The notes under the pieces: generated by a model
Told to the model about the DNA's origin: nothing
Seen by the model: the letters and a program-made list of their open reading frames with translations, nothing else
The model's database searches: none
Program-made: the position numbers and the translations under genes
Assembly (NCBI GenBank): GCA_919902095.1
Contig: CAKKQL010000112.1
Location: 1 to 20,250 of the forward strand
Source of the DNA: Acidiferrobacterales bacterium
Lineage (GTDB): Bacteria; Pseudomonadota; Gammaproteobacteria; Acidiferrobacterales; Sulfurifustaceae
Direction: 5' to 3'
DNA: 20,250 nucleotides
Shown here: piece by piece, positions 7,244 through 14,944 of the stretch
Position numbering within the stretch: position 1 is the first letter of the stretch
Layout: every line of letters starts with the position of its first letter

Positions 7244-8021
7244 GTTTCCTGGCCCGACGCTGGAACGGAAGCACCATGCCGCGCGTAGCGGGTTCGGCGG
7301 TGGCGCGGCCCGCCATCTTCTTATCCTTCCACATCAGCGGCATCGGCGTAACGCCGAGCACGCGCTTCTTCGCCACCACCATATATACCGCCGCCATCAT
7401 CGGCCACCAGCGGTCGCCCATCTTGTCGAGAAAGTGCAGCCGTTCCATCGCGCTTTCATTCATGAGCGGCGGCCGGTAGTACAGCATCTGGCCGTGGGTG
7501 GTCTCGAAGTCGAGCAGCGACAGCCAGTCCTTGACGCGCGCAAGGCGGAAGAAGCTTCCGCACCACGGCGCCGGCCGCGGGCGCCGCGCCAGCAGGCGCC
7601 GGAACCCCCACGGACTCACGGGATTGAAGCCGAGCACCACCACGTGCCCTTCCGGCCGCAGCACGCGACTCACTTCGCGCAGCACCTGGTGCGGATCGTC
7701 GCAGAAGTCGAGCGTGTGCGGCAGGAGCACGACGTCCGCGCTTTTGGTGTCGAAGGGAATTTCTTCCGGCCGGCCGTGCACCACGGACAGACCATTGGGG
7801 CCGGAGACGAGATCGAGCAGCACGCGCGTCGGCGCCACGCAGGCATCGAGCATGTCGAGCTGGCCGACGCGGCCGAGCTGGAGCGCGACGGTGCCATAGA
7901 GATGCGGCATGACCTCACGCAGACGGTGGGATTCGAACGCCTGCAGCGAGCGCCCCAAGGGCGAATCGAACCAGCGGGACAGGCGCTCGCGCAGCGCTTT
8001 AGCGGGATGGCTGTGATGCAT
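7236..8021 (-). CDS. YafS-like SAM-dependent methyltransferase (class I)
   Basis: This 261-residue protein has the Methyltransf_11 pattern: a weakly conserved SAM-binding region (about 45-75), then [20 protein letters not shown] and the motif [20 protein letters not shown], which is typical of the family, followed by [10 protein letters not shown]. Its place between gloB and rnhA is that of E. coli yafS and of the equivalent Pseudomonas gene, so orthology is likely. The substrate is unknown. The frame is open 55 codons further upstream, but that extension is Arg-rich and would run antisense through the start of gloB, so the ATG at 8021 is preferred; no strong ribosome-binding site precedes it. 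Only 35 bp separate it from the divergently transcribed gloB. The usual glycine-rich motif I (GxGxG) is degenerate here. Confidence 0.85.
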   Translation of the reverse strand: MHHSHPAKALRERLSRWFDSPLGRSLQAFESHRLREVMPHLYGTVALQLGRVGQLDMLDACVAPTRVLLDLVSGPNGLSVVHGRPEEIPFDTKSADVVLLPHTLDFCDDPHQVLREVSRVLRPEGHVVVLGFNPVSPWGFRRLLARRPRPAPWCGSFFRLARVKDWLSLLDFETTHGQMLYYRPPLMNESAMERLHFLDKMGDRWWPMMAAVYMVVAKKRVLGVTPMPLMWKDKKMAGRATAEPATRGMVLPFQRRARKLG

Positions 8022-8049
8022 TGACGTGAGCCCGGCGGCCTCCCAAACT
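8021..8049 (+). promoter_or_regulatory. Candidate gloB promoter
   Basis: TTGACG (8021-8026) is followed after 17 bp by CAAACT (8044-8049). The -35 matches consensus in five of six bases, the -10 in only three. The expected transcript start is near 8056, directly at the gloB ATG (8057), which would make the mRNA leaderless; no Shine-Dalgarno sequence is visible before gloB. The -35 overlaps the start codon of the divergent methyltransferase gene. Confidence 0.3.
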
Positions 8050-8056
8050 TGGCTGC

Positions 8057-8833
8057 ATGAGCCCTGTTTTACACGTCCGTGCCTTCGAGGACAACTACAT
8101 CTGGCTGATCCGCGGCCAATCCGCCGACCGGGTTGCCATCGTCGACCCGGGCGATGCCGCGCCGGTGCTCGCCGCGCTGGCAACACAACACCTCGCCCCG
8201 GTTGCCATCCTCTGCACCCATCATCACGGCGATCACGTGGGCGGCGTCGCCGAGCTGCTCGCGCGCTACCACATGCCGGTCTACGGGCCGGCGCAGGAGC
8301 GCATCCCGGCGCTGACCCACCGCGTCCGGGGCGGCGAGCGCGTGCGCCTCGATGCGCTCGGACTGGAGTTCGGCGTGCTCGATGTCCCCGGCCACACCGC
8401 CGGGCACATCGCCTATTACGGCGCGAACCTGCTCTTCTGCGGCGACACCCTGTTCTCGGCCGGCTGCGGGCGGCTGTTCGAAGGCACGGCCGAGCAGCTG
8501 CATGATTCGCTTTCGCGCCTCGCCGCGCTGCCGCCGGACACGGCGGTGTACTGCGGACACGAGTACACGGTCGCCAACCTGCGCTTCGCGCTCGCGGTGG
8601 AGCCGGACAATGCCGACACCCGTCGGCATCAGGAGCGCGTGCGCGAATTGCGTGTGCGCAACGAACCCACCCTGCCCTCGATCATCGGGCGCGAGCGACG
8701 CATCAATCCTTTCCTGCGCGTCGCCGAGCCGCGCGTGCGCCGGGCCGTGGCCGCCTGGGCCGGGCGCGAGCCGGTTTCCGACGCCGAAACTTTCGCCCTG
8801 CTGCGGCGCTGGAAGGACGGCTTCAACGGGTGA
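8057..8833 (+). CDS. gloB: Hydroxyacylglutathione hydrolase (glyoxalase II)
   Basis: This 258-residue metallo-beta-lactamase-fold enzyme hydrolyses S-lactoylglutathione to lactate and glutathione, the second step of methylglyoxal detoxification. The metal-binding motif THHHGDH is at residues 54-60, with the remaining ligands His113 (PGHTAGH), Asp130 (FCGDTLF, where the family has a bridging Asp) and His168 (YCGHEYT). The C-terminal HAGH domain with the substrate-binding region ENADTRRH-like segment (here PDNADTRRHQERV, 183-195) and INPFLR (216-221) is present. Length is as expected. The start MSPVLHVRAFEDNYIWLI is canonical. It is divergent from the methyltransferase gene (35 bp) and 43 bp ahead of mltD on the same strand. 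Confidence 0.96.
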   Translation: MSPVLHVRAFEDNYIWLIRGQSADRVAIVDPGDAAPVLAALATQHLAPVAILCTHHHGDHVGGVAELLARYHMPVYGPAQERIPALTHRVRGGERVRLDALGLEFGVLDVPGHTAGHIAYYGANLLFCGDTLFSAGCGRLFEGTAEQLHDSLSRLAALPPDTAVYCGHEYTVANLRFALAVEPDNADTRRHQERVRELRVRNEPTLPSIIGRERRINPFLRVAEPRVRRAVAAWAGREPVSDAETFALLRRWKDGFNG

Positions 8834-8839
8834 TTTCTG

Positions 8840-8868
8840 TTGACGGGACGCGGACTTACATCTACTAT
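8840..8868 (+). promoter_or_regulatory. Candidate sigma-70 promoter of mltD, with start at the ATG
   Basis: TTGACG (8840-8845), a 17-bp spacer and TACTAT (8863-8868) form a good vegetative promoter just after the gloB stop. The expected transcript start is about 8875, two bases before the mltD ATG at 8877, implying a leaderless mRNA. The region lacks a Shine-Dalgarno sequence. If this promoter is used, the in-frame TTG at 8868 cannot be the start. Confidence 0.45.
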
Positions 8869-8876
8869 TGCATCAC

Positions 8877-10376
8877 ATGGATCAAACAAGAAGTAAGAAG
8901 CCGGTCCTGACCGATTCCCCGCGCGCCCCTGTCCCGCGGCGCGTACTCCCCTCTCCCGGATACAGCCTGTTGCTGGCGGTCCTGCTTGTCGCCGGCTGCG
9001 CCACCACGGCGTCCACGGACAACGACCAGGCGGCCGAACCGGTGGTCGCCGGGGAAAAATCCGCCAAAGCCAAAGTCGTGATCCGCGGCGCCGACGGCCG
9101 GCCGCTGCACCTCGAACACCACGCCGATCTCTGGGCGCGCATCCGTGCCGGCTTCAAGATGCAGAAGCTCGACGGCGCGCTCGTCGCCAAGCACGAACAG
9201 TGGTTCGTGAACAATCCCGAGTTCATGGAACGCATGCTGGAGCGCGCGGGCCTCTATCTCCATTACATCGTGGAAGAAGTCGAACGCCGCGGCATGCCGA
9301 TGGAGATCGCGCTGCTGCCGGCAATCGAGAGCGCCTACAAGCCCTATGCGTATTCGCGCGCCAAGGCCGCGGGGCTGTGGCAGTTCATGCCGTCCACCGG
9401 CAAGCACTACGGACTCAAGGCGAACTGGTGGTACGACGGCCGGCGCGACGTCGAGGCCGCAACCCAGGCGGCGCTCGATTACCTCGAGAAGCTGCGCAAC
9501 GACTTCGACGGCGACTGGCATCTGGCGCTCGCGGCCTACAACGCCGGCGAGGGCAAGGTCTCGCGCATGATGGAATACAACCGCCGCCGCGGCCTGCCGA
9601 CAAGCTATGAGCATCTCAAGCTCAAGCCCGAAACCAAAAATTACGTCCCGCGCCTGCTGGCATTCGTGAACATCGTCGCCGAACCGGAGAAGTACGGCAT
9701 TCAGCTCGCCAGCATCCCCGACAAGCCATATTTCGCGCGCGTCGAGACCAAGTCGCAGATCGATCTCGGCGTCGCCGCCAAGCTCGCCGAGCTGCCGGTC
9801 GACGACCTGCACAAGATCAATCCCGGCCACAACCGCTGGGCCACCGACCCGGAAGGCCCGCACTACCTGTTCGTGCCGGTGGCCAAGAAGGAACTGCTCG
9901 AAGAAGCACTCAACAACCTGCCCGAAGACGAGCGCGTGCAGTACCGCCGCCATCTGGTCGCGCGCGGCGAGACCGTGAGCCAGATCGCCAAGCGCTACGG
10001 CGTCACGCCGGATTCTGTCAAGTCCGCCAACCAGATCGCGAAGAACCCGCTGCGCGTGGGCCAGGACCTCCTGATCCCGATGTCCGAGCGCCCGATCTCG
10101 CCGGTAATCGCGTCGCAGACAAAAACGAAAGCTGTCACCGTGGCATCGGCCAGGGCGCCCGCCAACCGCGGCGCGCAGCCGATCATCCACAAGGTGCGCT
10201 CGGGCGAGACCCTCTACAGCATCTCGCGCAAGTACAAGGTGCTGGTGCGCCAGCTCGCCGACTGGAACCTGATGCACCCCGGCGACGTGCTCAAACTCGG
10301 CCAGCGCCTCAAGGTGTGGCCGGCCACCAGCTCGGCCGTCAAACTCAAGACCGCGGATTCCGCGGCCGAAGGCTAG
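8877..10376 (+). CDS. mltD: Membrane-bound lytic murein transglycosylase D (lipoprotein)
   Basis: This 499-residue lipoprotein cleaves peptidoglycan glycan strands, forming 1,6-anhydro-muropeptides. It has a long charged N-terminus, a hydrophobic stretch and a lipobox LVAGC with Cys41. The SLT domain follows (about 130-250), with catalytic Glu151 in LPAIESAYKPYAYS and the motifs AAGLWQFMPSTGKHYGL and ALAAYNAGEGKV. Two LysM peptidoglycan-binding domains lie near 358-402 and 437-481. Start: the ATG at 8877 is preferred to an in-frame TTG at 8868, because the latter falls in the putative -10 element. The 30-residue stretch before the hydrophobic core is long for a lipoprotein signal, but no internal ATG or GTG shortens it. 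The 3' end overlaps the convergent ATPase gene by 32 nt. Confidence 0.95.
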   Translation: MDQTRSKKPVLTDSPRAPVPRRVLPSPGYSLLLAVLLVAGCATTASTDNDQAAEPVVAGEKSAKAKVVIRGADGRPLHLEHHADLWARIRAGFKMQKLDGALVAKHEQWFVNNPEFMERMLERAGLYLHYIVEEVERRGMPMEIALLPAIESAYKPYAYSRAKAAGLWQFMPSTGKHYGLKANWWYDGRRDVEAATQAALDYLEKLRNDFDGDWHLALAAYNAGEGKVSRMMEYNRRRGLPTSYEHLKLKPETKNYVPRLLAFVNIVAEPEKYGIQLASIPDKPYFARVETKSQIDLGVAAKLAELPVDDLHKINPGHNRWATDPEGPHYLFVPVAKKELLEEALNNLPEDERVQYRRHLVARGETVSQIAKRYGVTPDSVKSANQIAKNPLRVGQDLLIPMSERPISPVIASQTKTKAVTVASARAPANRGAQPIIHKVRSGETLYSISRKYKVLVRQLADWNLMHPGDVLKLGQRLKVWPATSSAVKLKTADSAAEG

Positions 10377-12438
10377 ACCGCTTCCGCGCAGCTTTGGCGG
10401 CGTGTCCGGATTTTCCCTGCTTCTGCTTCGCCGTTGGCCACAGGTGGCAGCGCACCTCGTGCGTTTTGCTGACCGACGATGTTTCCGGGTAGCGCACGCG
10501 ACACTCTGGCAGCGCCTGCGGACAGCGCGGATGGAAGTGACAGCCCGCCGGCGGATTGGACGGCGACGGAATATCCCCCGATAACCGTATGATCCGGCGC
10601 GTGGCGTCGCCTTCCAGTGTCGGCACGGCCGAGAGCAGTGCCTGCGTGTAGGGGTGGCGCGGACGATCCAACACCTCCTCCACCCGCCCACGCTCGACGA
10701 TGCGCCCGAGGTACATCACCGCAATCTCGTGCGCCAGATACTCCACGACCGACAGGTTGTGGGTGATGAAGAGATAGCTCAGACCCAACTCGTCCTGCAG
10801 CCGTTTGAGCAAATTCAGAATCTGCGCCTGCACCGACACATCGAGCGCGCTCGTTGGCTCGTCGCAGACGATGAGCCGCGGCTCAACGGCAAGCGCCCGC
10901 GCGATGCTGATGCGGGCACGCTGGCCGCCGGAAAATTCGTGCGGGTAGCGCCGCACCGCCTCACGCGGCAACCCCACGTGCTCAAGCAACTCCGCCACCC
11001 GCGCCTGGCGCTGCGCGCGGTTATCGCCCAGGCCCTGCGCGCGCATGCCCTCCTCGATGATCTCGCCCACCAACATGCGCGGGTCGAGCGAGCCGTAGGG
11101 GTCCTGGAAAATCACCTGAAACTGCCGGCGTAGCGGCCGCAGCGCCGACATGCTCAGGGCAGTCAGCTCGCGACCGTCGAACAGAACGCGCCCGGCCGTG
11201 GGCCGGAGAAGTTGCAGGATACCCTTGCCCACGGTGGTCTTGCCGCAGCCAGACTCGCCTACCAGCGCCAGCGTCCGCCCCTGCCGGATCGCAAGCGAAA
11301 CGCCATCCACGGCCTTGACCTGCCCGACCACACGCCGGAGCACGCCCTTGTGAATCGGAAAATGCACCTTGAGGTCATCGACTTGCAGCAGCACCGGTCC
11401 CGCTACGGCGGCGCTGGGAGTCGTGGAAACCGCCGGCGGGGATTTTGCCTTTGATCGCGGAACCTTGACCTTCAGATCGTACAAATGGCAGCGCACCCCC
11501 GCTCCCGCCTTTTCCAGCCAGCGCGGCGCCTGCCTGCGGCATAGCGACCAGGCGGCGTCGCAGCGGTCGGCGAAGCGGCAGGCGTGGAATTCCTGCGTCA
11601 GCGCCGGCACCGAGCCCTGAATCACATCGAGCGCCGTGCCGCGTTTGAGGCGCGACGGCAGCGAGCGAAACAGTTTTTGCGAGTACGGGTGCCGTGGCTG
11701 GGCAAAGAACGCCGCGCGCGGCGCCCATTCGACGATTTCACCGGCGTACATCACGGCGATGCGGTCGGCCATGCCGGCGACGACGCCGAGGTCGTGGGTG
11801 ATGAGCAGAATCGCCATACCGGTTTTTTTCTGCAGGTCCTTCAGCAGGTCCAGAATCTGCGCCTGGATGGTGACATCCAGCGCCGTGGTCGGCTCGTCGG
11901 CGATGAGGATGTCGGGCTCGGCCGCGAGCGCCATGGCGATCATGACGCGCTGCTTCATGCCGCCGGAAAGCTGGTGCGGATAGGCATCGTAACGGCTTTC
12001 CGGATCGGCGATGCCGACGGCGGTCAGTAGTTCGAGCACGTGCTTGCGCGCCGCTGCGTGCGCAAGCCGCGCGCCCTCCGGCAGCGCTTCGTGAATCTGC
12101 GCGCCGACCGTGAACACCGGATTGAGCGACGTCTGCGGCTCCTGGAAGATCATGGCGATGCGCTTGCCACGGACGGCGCGCATGTCGCGCTCGGGAAACG
12201 TCAGGATATCGCGTCCGTCCAGCAGCGCGCGGCCATCCGCAATACGCCCGGCCGGTGCCGGCAGCAGCTTGAGCAGCGACAGCGCCGACACCGACTTGCC
12301 GCAGCCGGATTCGCCGAGCAGCGCCACGGTTTCGCCGCGCCGGATTTCGAAGCCGATACCGTCCACGGCCCGCACCGTGCCCTCGGGCGTGTCGAAATAC
12401 GCCTTCAGCCCTTCGACCCTCAGTAGCGCGTCATTCAT
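10345..12438 (-). CDS. Fused double ATPase of a Yej/Npp-type peptide ABC importer
   Basis: This 697-residue protein contains two complete ABC ATPases in tandem. First half: Walker A GESGCGKS (42-49), signature LSGGM (157-161), Walker B with Asp181-Glu182, His215. Second half: Walker A GESGCGKT (394-401), signature FSGGQ (502-506), Asp526-Glu527, His560. Each half ends in an oligo_HPY tail with four cysteines in the same spacing (C287-x5-C293-x6-C300-x16-C317 and C633-x5-C639-x6-C646-x17-C664), a pattern linked to Fe-S binding in DppD-type ATPases. It corresponds to E. coli YejF and to the fused ATPase of the P. aeruginosa Npp system, which import oligopeptides and peptide-nucleotide antibiotics, but is longer because both tails are retained. 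An ATG at 12459, directly abutting the permease stop, is also possible; 12438 is preferred because GGAA precedes it and the domain begins there. Confidence 0.92.
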   Translation of the reverse strand: MNDALLRVEGLKAYFDTPEGTVRAVDGIGFEIRRGETVALLGESGCGKSVSALSLLKLLPAPAGRIADGRALLDGRDILTFPERDMRAVRGKRIAMIFQEPQTSLNPVFTVGAQIHEALPEGARLAHAAARKHVLELLTAVGIADPESRYDAYPHQLSGGMKQRVMIAMALAAEPDILIADEPTTALDVTIQAQILDLLKDLQKKTGMAILLITHDLGVVAGMADRIAVMYAGEIVEWAPRAAFFAQPRHPYSQKLFRSLPSRLKRGTALDVIQGSVPALTQEFHACRFADRCDAAWSLCRRQAPRWLEKAGAGVRCHLYDLKVKVPRSKAKSPPAVSTTPSAAVAGPVLLQVDDLKVHFPIHKGVLRRVVGQVKAVDGVSLAIRQGRTLALVGESGCGKTTVGKGILQLLRPTAGRVLFDGRELTALSMSALRPLRRQFQVIFQDPYGSLDPRMLVGEIIEEGMRAQGLGDNRAQRQARVAELLEHVGLPREAVRRYPHEFSGGQRARISIARALAVEPRLIVCDEPTSALDVSVQAQILNLLKRLQDELGLSYLFITHNLSVVEYLAHEIAVMYLGRIVERGRVEEVLDRPRHPYTQALLSAVPTLEGDATRRIIRLSGDIPSPSNPPAGCHFHPRCPQALPECRVRYPETSSVSKTHEVRCHLWPTAKQKQGKSGHAAKAARKRSSLRPRNPRS

Positions 12439-12459
12439 ATTCTGTTCCGCATTCCGCAT

Positions 12460-13848
12460 TCAACGGCGCAGCCGTGGGTCAAACGCATCGCGCACCGCGT
12501 CGGCGAAAAGATTCGCCGCCAGCACCAAGCCGAACATGAGCACGAACGCCGATGCCAGGCTCCACCACACCATCGGCTCGCGCGCCATCTCCAGGCGCGC
12601 GCTGTTGATCATGTTGCCCCAGGAATCCATGCTCGGGTCCACGCCGACGCCGACATACGACAGCACCGCCTCGGCCAGCACCAGCCCGCTGAAATCGAGC
12701 ACCACGGTAATGAGCACGATGTGCATGACATTGGGGAACAGGTGGCGCGCGAGAATCGAAGCCTGGCTGGCGCCGAGAGCCTGCGCCGCCTGAACGTAGT
12801 CGGCCTCACGCAACTTGAGTGCCTCGCCGCGCAACAACCGGCACAGGCTGGTCCAGCTGGTCACGCCGAGAATGACGCACAGGAACAGCAGGCGCGTGTC
12901 GGCGCGCGCCACCACGTTGTCGAAGTTTTCCGGGTGGTTCGCCATGTACACCTGCAGGCTCAGGATCGCCGCCGCGATGAGCAGCACGCCGGGGATGGAA
13001 CTCAGGGTGGTGTACGTGTACTGGATGACGTCATCCACCCAGCCGCGGAAGTAACCAGCCATGAGCCCGAAGAGCACGGCGAACGGCAGCATCACCAGCG
13101 TCGTCAGTGTGCCGATGACGAGGCCGGTGCGGATGCTCTTGAGCGACTTGAGCAACACGTCCTGCCCTACCTGATCGGTACCGAGCACGTGATAATAAAG
13201 CGAGAGATAACCGATGTTGCTCGCAACCAGAATCAAGACGCCAGCGGTAACAAAAACCGTGCGCCAGGGCACCTTCGATTCACCGCGCGCCAGCCGTCGC
13301 AGCGCCTGGCTGAACGGCTCTCGCGGGCCACGCCACCCCAGGAGAAAAACGGCAACCAGCAGCCCCCAGACCAGCAGACCGGCGACACCGGCGACGGCCG
13401 CTTTCCGGAGTACGTCCGCCGCATGGTCCGCGGGATCGGCGAGGTGGGCACCGGCATACTTCAGGCGCGGATACTCGCGCGTACGCCGGCCGTCGGGATG
13501 CTCGACGGTTTCCTTGGCATAGGCATGGATTGCGAACGGCTCGGAATAGGTTGTCTCCACCCGCACGCGCAGCGGTGCCAAAGCCTTATCGAGCAGACTT
13601 TTGACCTCGGCGGAATACTGCGCCTGCGCCGGCAGACGCTCGTGGAAGTGGATCGAATCGAGCAATCCGACGACGACGTAGACCAGCAGCGCCACGGCCG
13701 CGGCCATGGCCAAAGGCCGGCGCGCCACCTGGCGCCAGGGCGCGCGCAGGTGCTCGTGGCGCGCGGCGTAAAGGCCGAAGCCGATCACGACCGCGAGCAG
13801 CACGTAAATCAGAATATCGGTCCAGAGAAAAACTAACTGAAACGGCAT
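12460..13848 (-). CDS. ABC peptide importer permease, YejE/DppC type
   Basis: This 462-residue inner-membrane protein has two N-terminal helices (about 10-30 and 45-65), a periplasmic insert (about 66-150), a further helix (about 153-173), and the BPD_transp_1 core. The sequence [20 protein letters not shown] marks the start of the core, and the EAA loop [20 protein letters not shown] contacts the ATPase. The end [13 protein letters not shown] and DAFDPRLRR are typical of DppC/OppC proteins. It is longer than DppC (about 300 residues) owing to the extra N-terminal region, as in other Yej/Npp systems. It partners with the upstream YejB-type permease to form the channel. Its stop is immediately followed by the ATPase reading frame. 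Upstream lies a 115-bp gap containing a long inverted repeat. Confidence 0.92.
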   Translation of the reverse strand: MPFQLVFLWTDILIYVLLAVVIGFGLYAARHEHLRAPWRQVARRPLAMAAAVALLVYVVVGLLDSIHFHERLPAQAQYSAEVKSLLDKALAPLRVRVETTYSEPFAIHAYAKETVEHPDGRRTREYPRLKYAGAHLADPADHAADVLRKAAVAGVAGLLVWGLLVAVFLLGWRGPREPFSQALRRLARGESKVPWRTVFVTAGVLILVASNIGYLSLYYHVLGTDQVGQDVLLKSLKSIRTGLVIGTLTTLVMLPFAVLFGLMAGYFRGWVDDVIQYTYTTLSSIPGVLLIAAAILSLQVYMANHPENFDNVVARADTRLLFLCVILGVTSWTSLCRLLRGEALKLREADYVQAAQALGASQASILARHLFPNVMHIVLITVVLDFSGLVLAEAVLSYVGVGVDPSMDSWGNMINSARLEMAREPMVWWSLASAFVLMFGLVLAANLFADAVRDAFDPRLRR

Positions 13849-13861
13849 AAGACAAAACCTG

Positions 13862-13956
13862 AATGGACAGGATTCACAGGATTAACAGGATTTAAAATGA
13901 AAACTGAACGCCCACCGTGGATATTTTTGTCTTTAATCCTGTAAATCCTGTCCATT
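13862..13956. repeat. Long inverted repeat of ACAGGATT units between the two permease genes
   Basis: Arms of 24 bp at 13862-13885 and 13933-13956 are inverse complements with one mismatch. Each arm holds two copies of an ACAGGATT unit, and a third direct unit follows the left arm (13885-13893). The spacer is 47 bp and AT-rich. It fills the 115-bp gap between two co-directional genes of one operon. Part of it (ATTCACAGGATTAA and TTTAAAATGAAAACT-like) recurs at 20048-20146. The layout resembles REP/BIME-type dispersed intergenic elements; in RNA it would form a strong hairpin that might adjust expression of the downstream permease and ATPase genes. Confidence 0.75.
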
Positions 13957-13963
13957 TTCTTTT

Positions 13964-14944
13964 TCATTCCAATCTTACCCGCGGGTCCACCAGCGTGTAG
14001 CTGAGGTCCGTGAGAATCAGGCCGAGGATGTATAGCAGCGAGCCGAGAAACACCATCGCGCGCACGATGGCGAAGTCCTGCGAATGGATCGCGTCGATGG
14101 TGTAGCTGCCGAGGCCGGGAATGCCGAAGAACGATTCCATGATGAGGCTGCCGATGAAGAGCAGCGGAATGACCACGACCACGCCGGTCAGGATGGGAAT
14201 CATGGCGTTCTGCAGCACGTGCCGGAACAGCACCCGCACCTCCGACAGGCCCTTGGCGCGCGCGGTGCGGACATAATCCTTGCCGATTTCCTCGAGGAAG
14301 AAGGCGCGGTAGAGACGCGTGTTGGCGCCGATGGCGCCGACCACGCCCACAACCACCGGCAGCGCCAGGAACTTGAGGGCGTGCGGCCCGCTGTCGTCAT
14401 AGCCCGAGATCGGCACCAGGTGCAGCAGTTTGCTGATGAGGTACTGTCCGCCAATGACATAGAACAGCGCCGAGATGGACATGAGAATGACGCACAGCAC
14501 CACGCCGCCGGTGTCGAGATAGGTGCCGCGGAAAAACACCAGCAGCAGCGCGAACGTCACGTACACCAGTATCCCGACCAGAAAGGTCGGCAGCGCGATG
14601 GCGAGGCTCGGCCACATGCGGTTGCGGATGTCGTAACCGATGTCGCGGCCCTCGTCGGAGCGGCCGAAGTCGAGGACGAACAGCCGCACCGAATGGCGGT
14701 AGAAGACGGTATCGGTCGCCTTGGCGGCGCCGGCGGCCTCGGGGTTGTACAGCAGCGGCTTGTCGTAGCCGCGGTCGGCCTTCCATTTGACGATGGCCTC
14801 GGGCGTGACGCGCTTGACGCCGAGATGGATGCGCGCCATGTCGTCTGGACTGTTGACGAAGAAGAACAGCACAAACGTAATCAGGTTCACGCCGACCAGA
14901 ATCGGGATGGCGTAAAGCAGCCGGCGGATGACATAGGCCATCAT
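13964..14944 (-). CDS. ABC peptide importer permease, YejB/DppB type
   Basis: This 326-residue inner-membrane permease begins [20 protein letters not shown], the usual DppB/OppB N-terminus, and has about six transmembrane helices. The family-specific periplasmic loop after helix 1 (about 33-110) includes DFGRSDEGRDIGYDIRNRMW. The EAA loop DYVRTARAKGLSEVRVLFRH contacts the ATPase, and the C-terminus LTDLSYTLVDPRVRLE is characteristic. Two adjacent ATG codons (14944 and 14941) are possible; the first overlaps the binding-protein stop by 4 nt (ATGA). The open frame extends well upstream inside the binding-protein gene, but that part has no relation to the family. It forms a heterodimeric channel with the YejE-type permease encoded downstream. 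Confidence 0.94.
   Translation of the reverse strand: MMAYVIRRLLYAIPILVGVNLITFVLFFFVNSPDDMARIHLGVKRVTPEAIVKWKADRGYDKPLLYNPEAAGAAKATDTVFYRHSVRLFVLDFGRSDEGRDIGYDIRNRMWPSLAIALPTFLVGILVYVTFALLLVFFRGTYLDTGGVVLCVILMSISALFYVIGGQYLISKLLHLVPISGYDDSGPHALKFLALPVVVGVVGAIGANTRLYRAFFLEEIGKDYVRTARAKGLSEVRVLFRHVLQNAMIPILTGVVVVIPLLFIGSLIMESFFGIPGLGSYTIDAIHSQDFAIVRAMVFLGSLLYILGLILTDLSYTLVDPRVRLE

Noticed and set aside
8022..8186. Upstream extension of the methyltransferase frame by 55 codons.
   Set aside because: It would be antisense to the start of gloB and is rich in Arg and Pro without homology to YafS proteins.
10350..10366. CCGCGG-ATT-CCGCGG at the mltD 3' end as a terminator.
   Set aside because: The stem is a short self-complementary repeat inside coding sequence on both strands and no T-run follows it.
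8865..10691. A 608-codon open frame on the minus strand opposite mltD.
   Set aside because: It mirrors mltD and runs into the ATPase gene; composition is that of a GC-rich shadow frame, and the plus-strand frame encodes a clear MltD with catalytic Glu and LysM domains.
12721..13836. A 371-codon open frame on the plus strand opposite the YejE-type permease.
   Set aside because: His/Gln/Arg-rich low-complexity product with no domain; the permease on the other strand explains the region.
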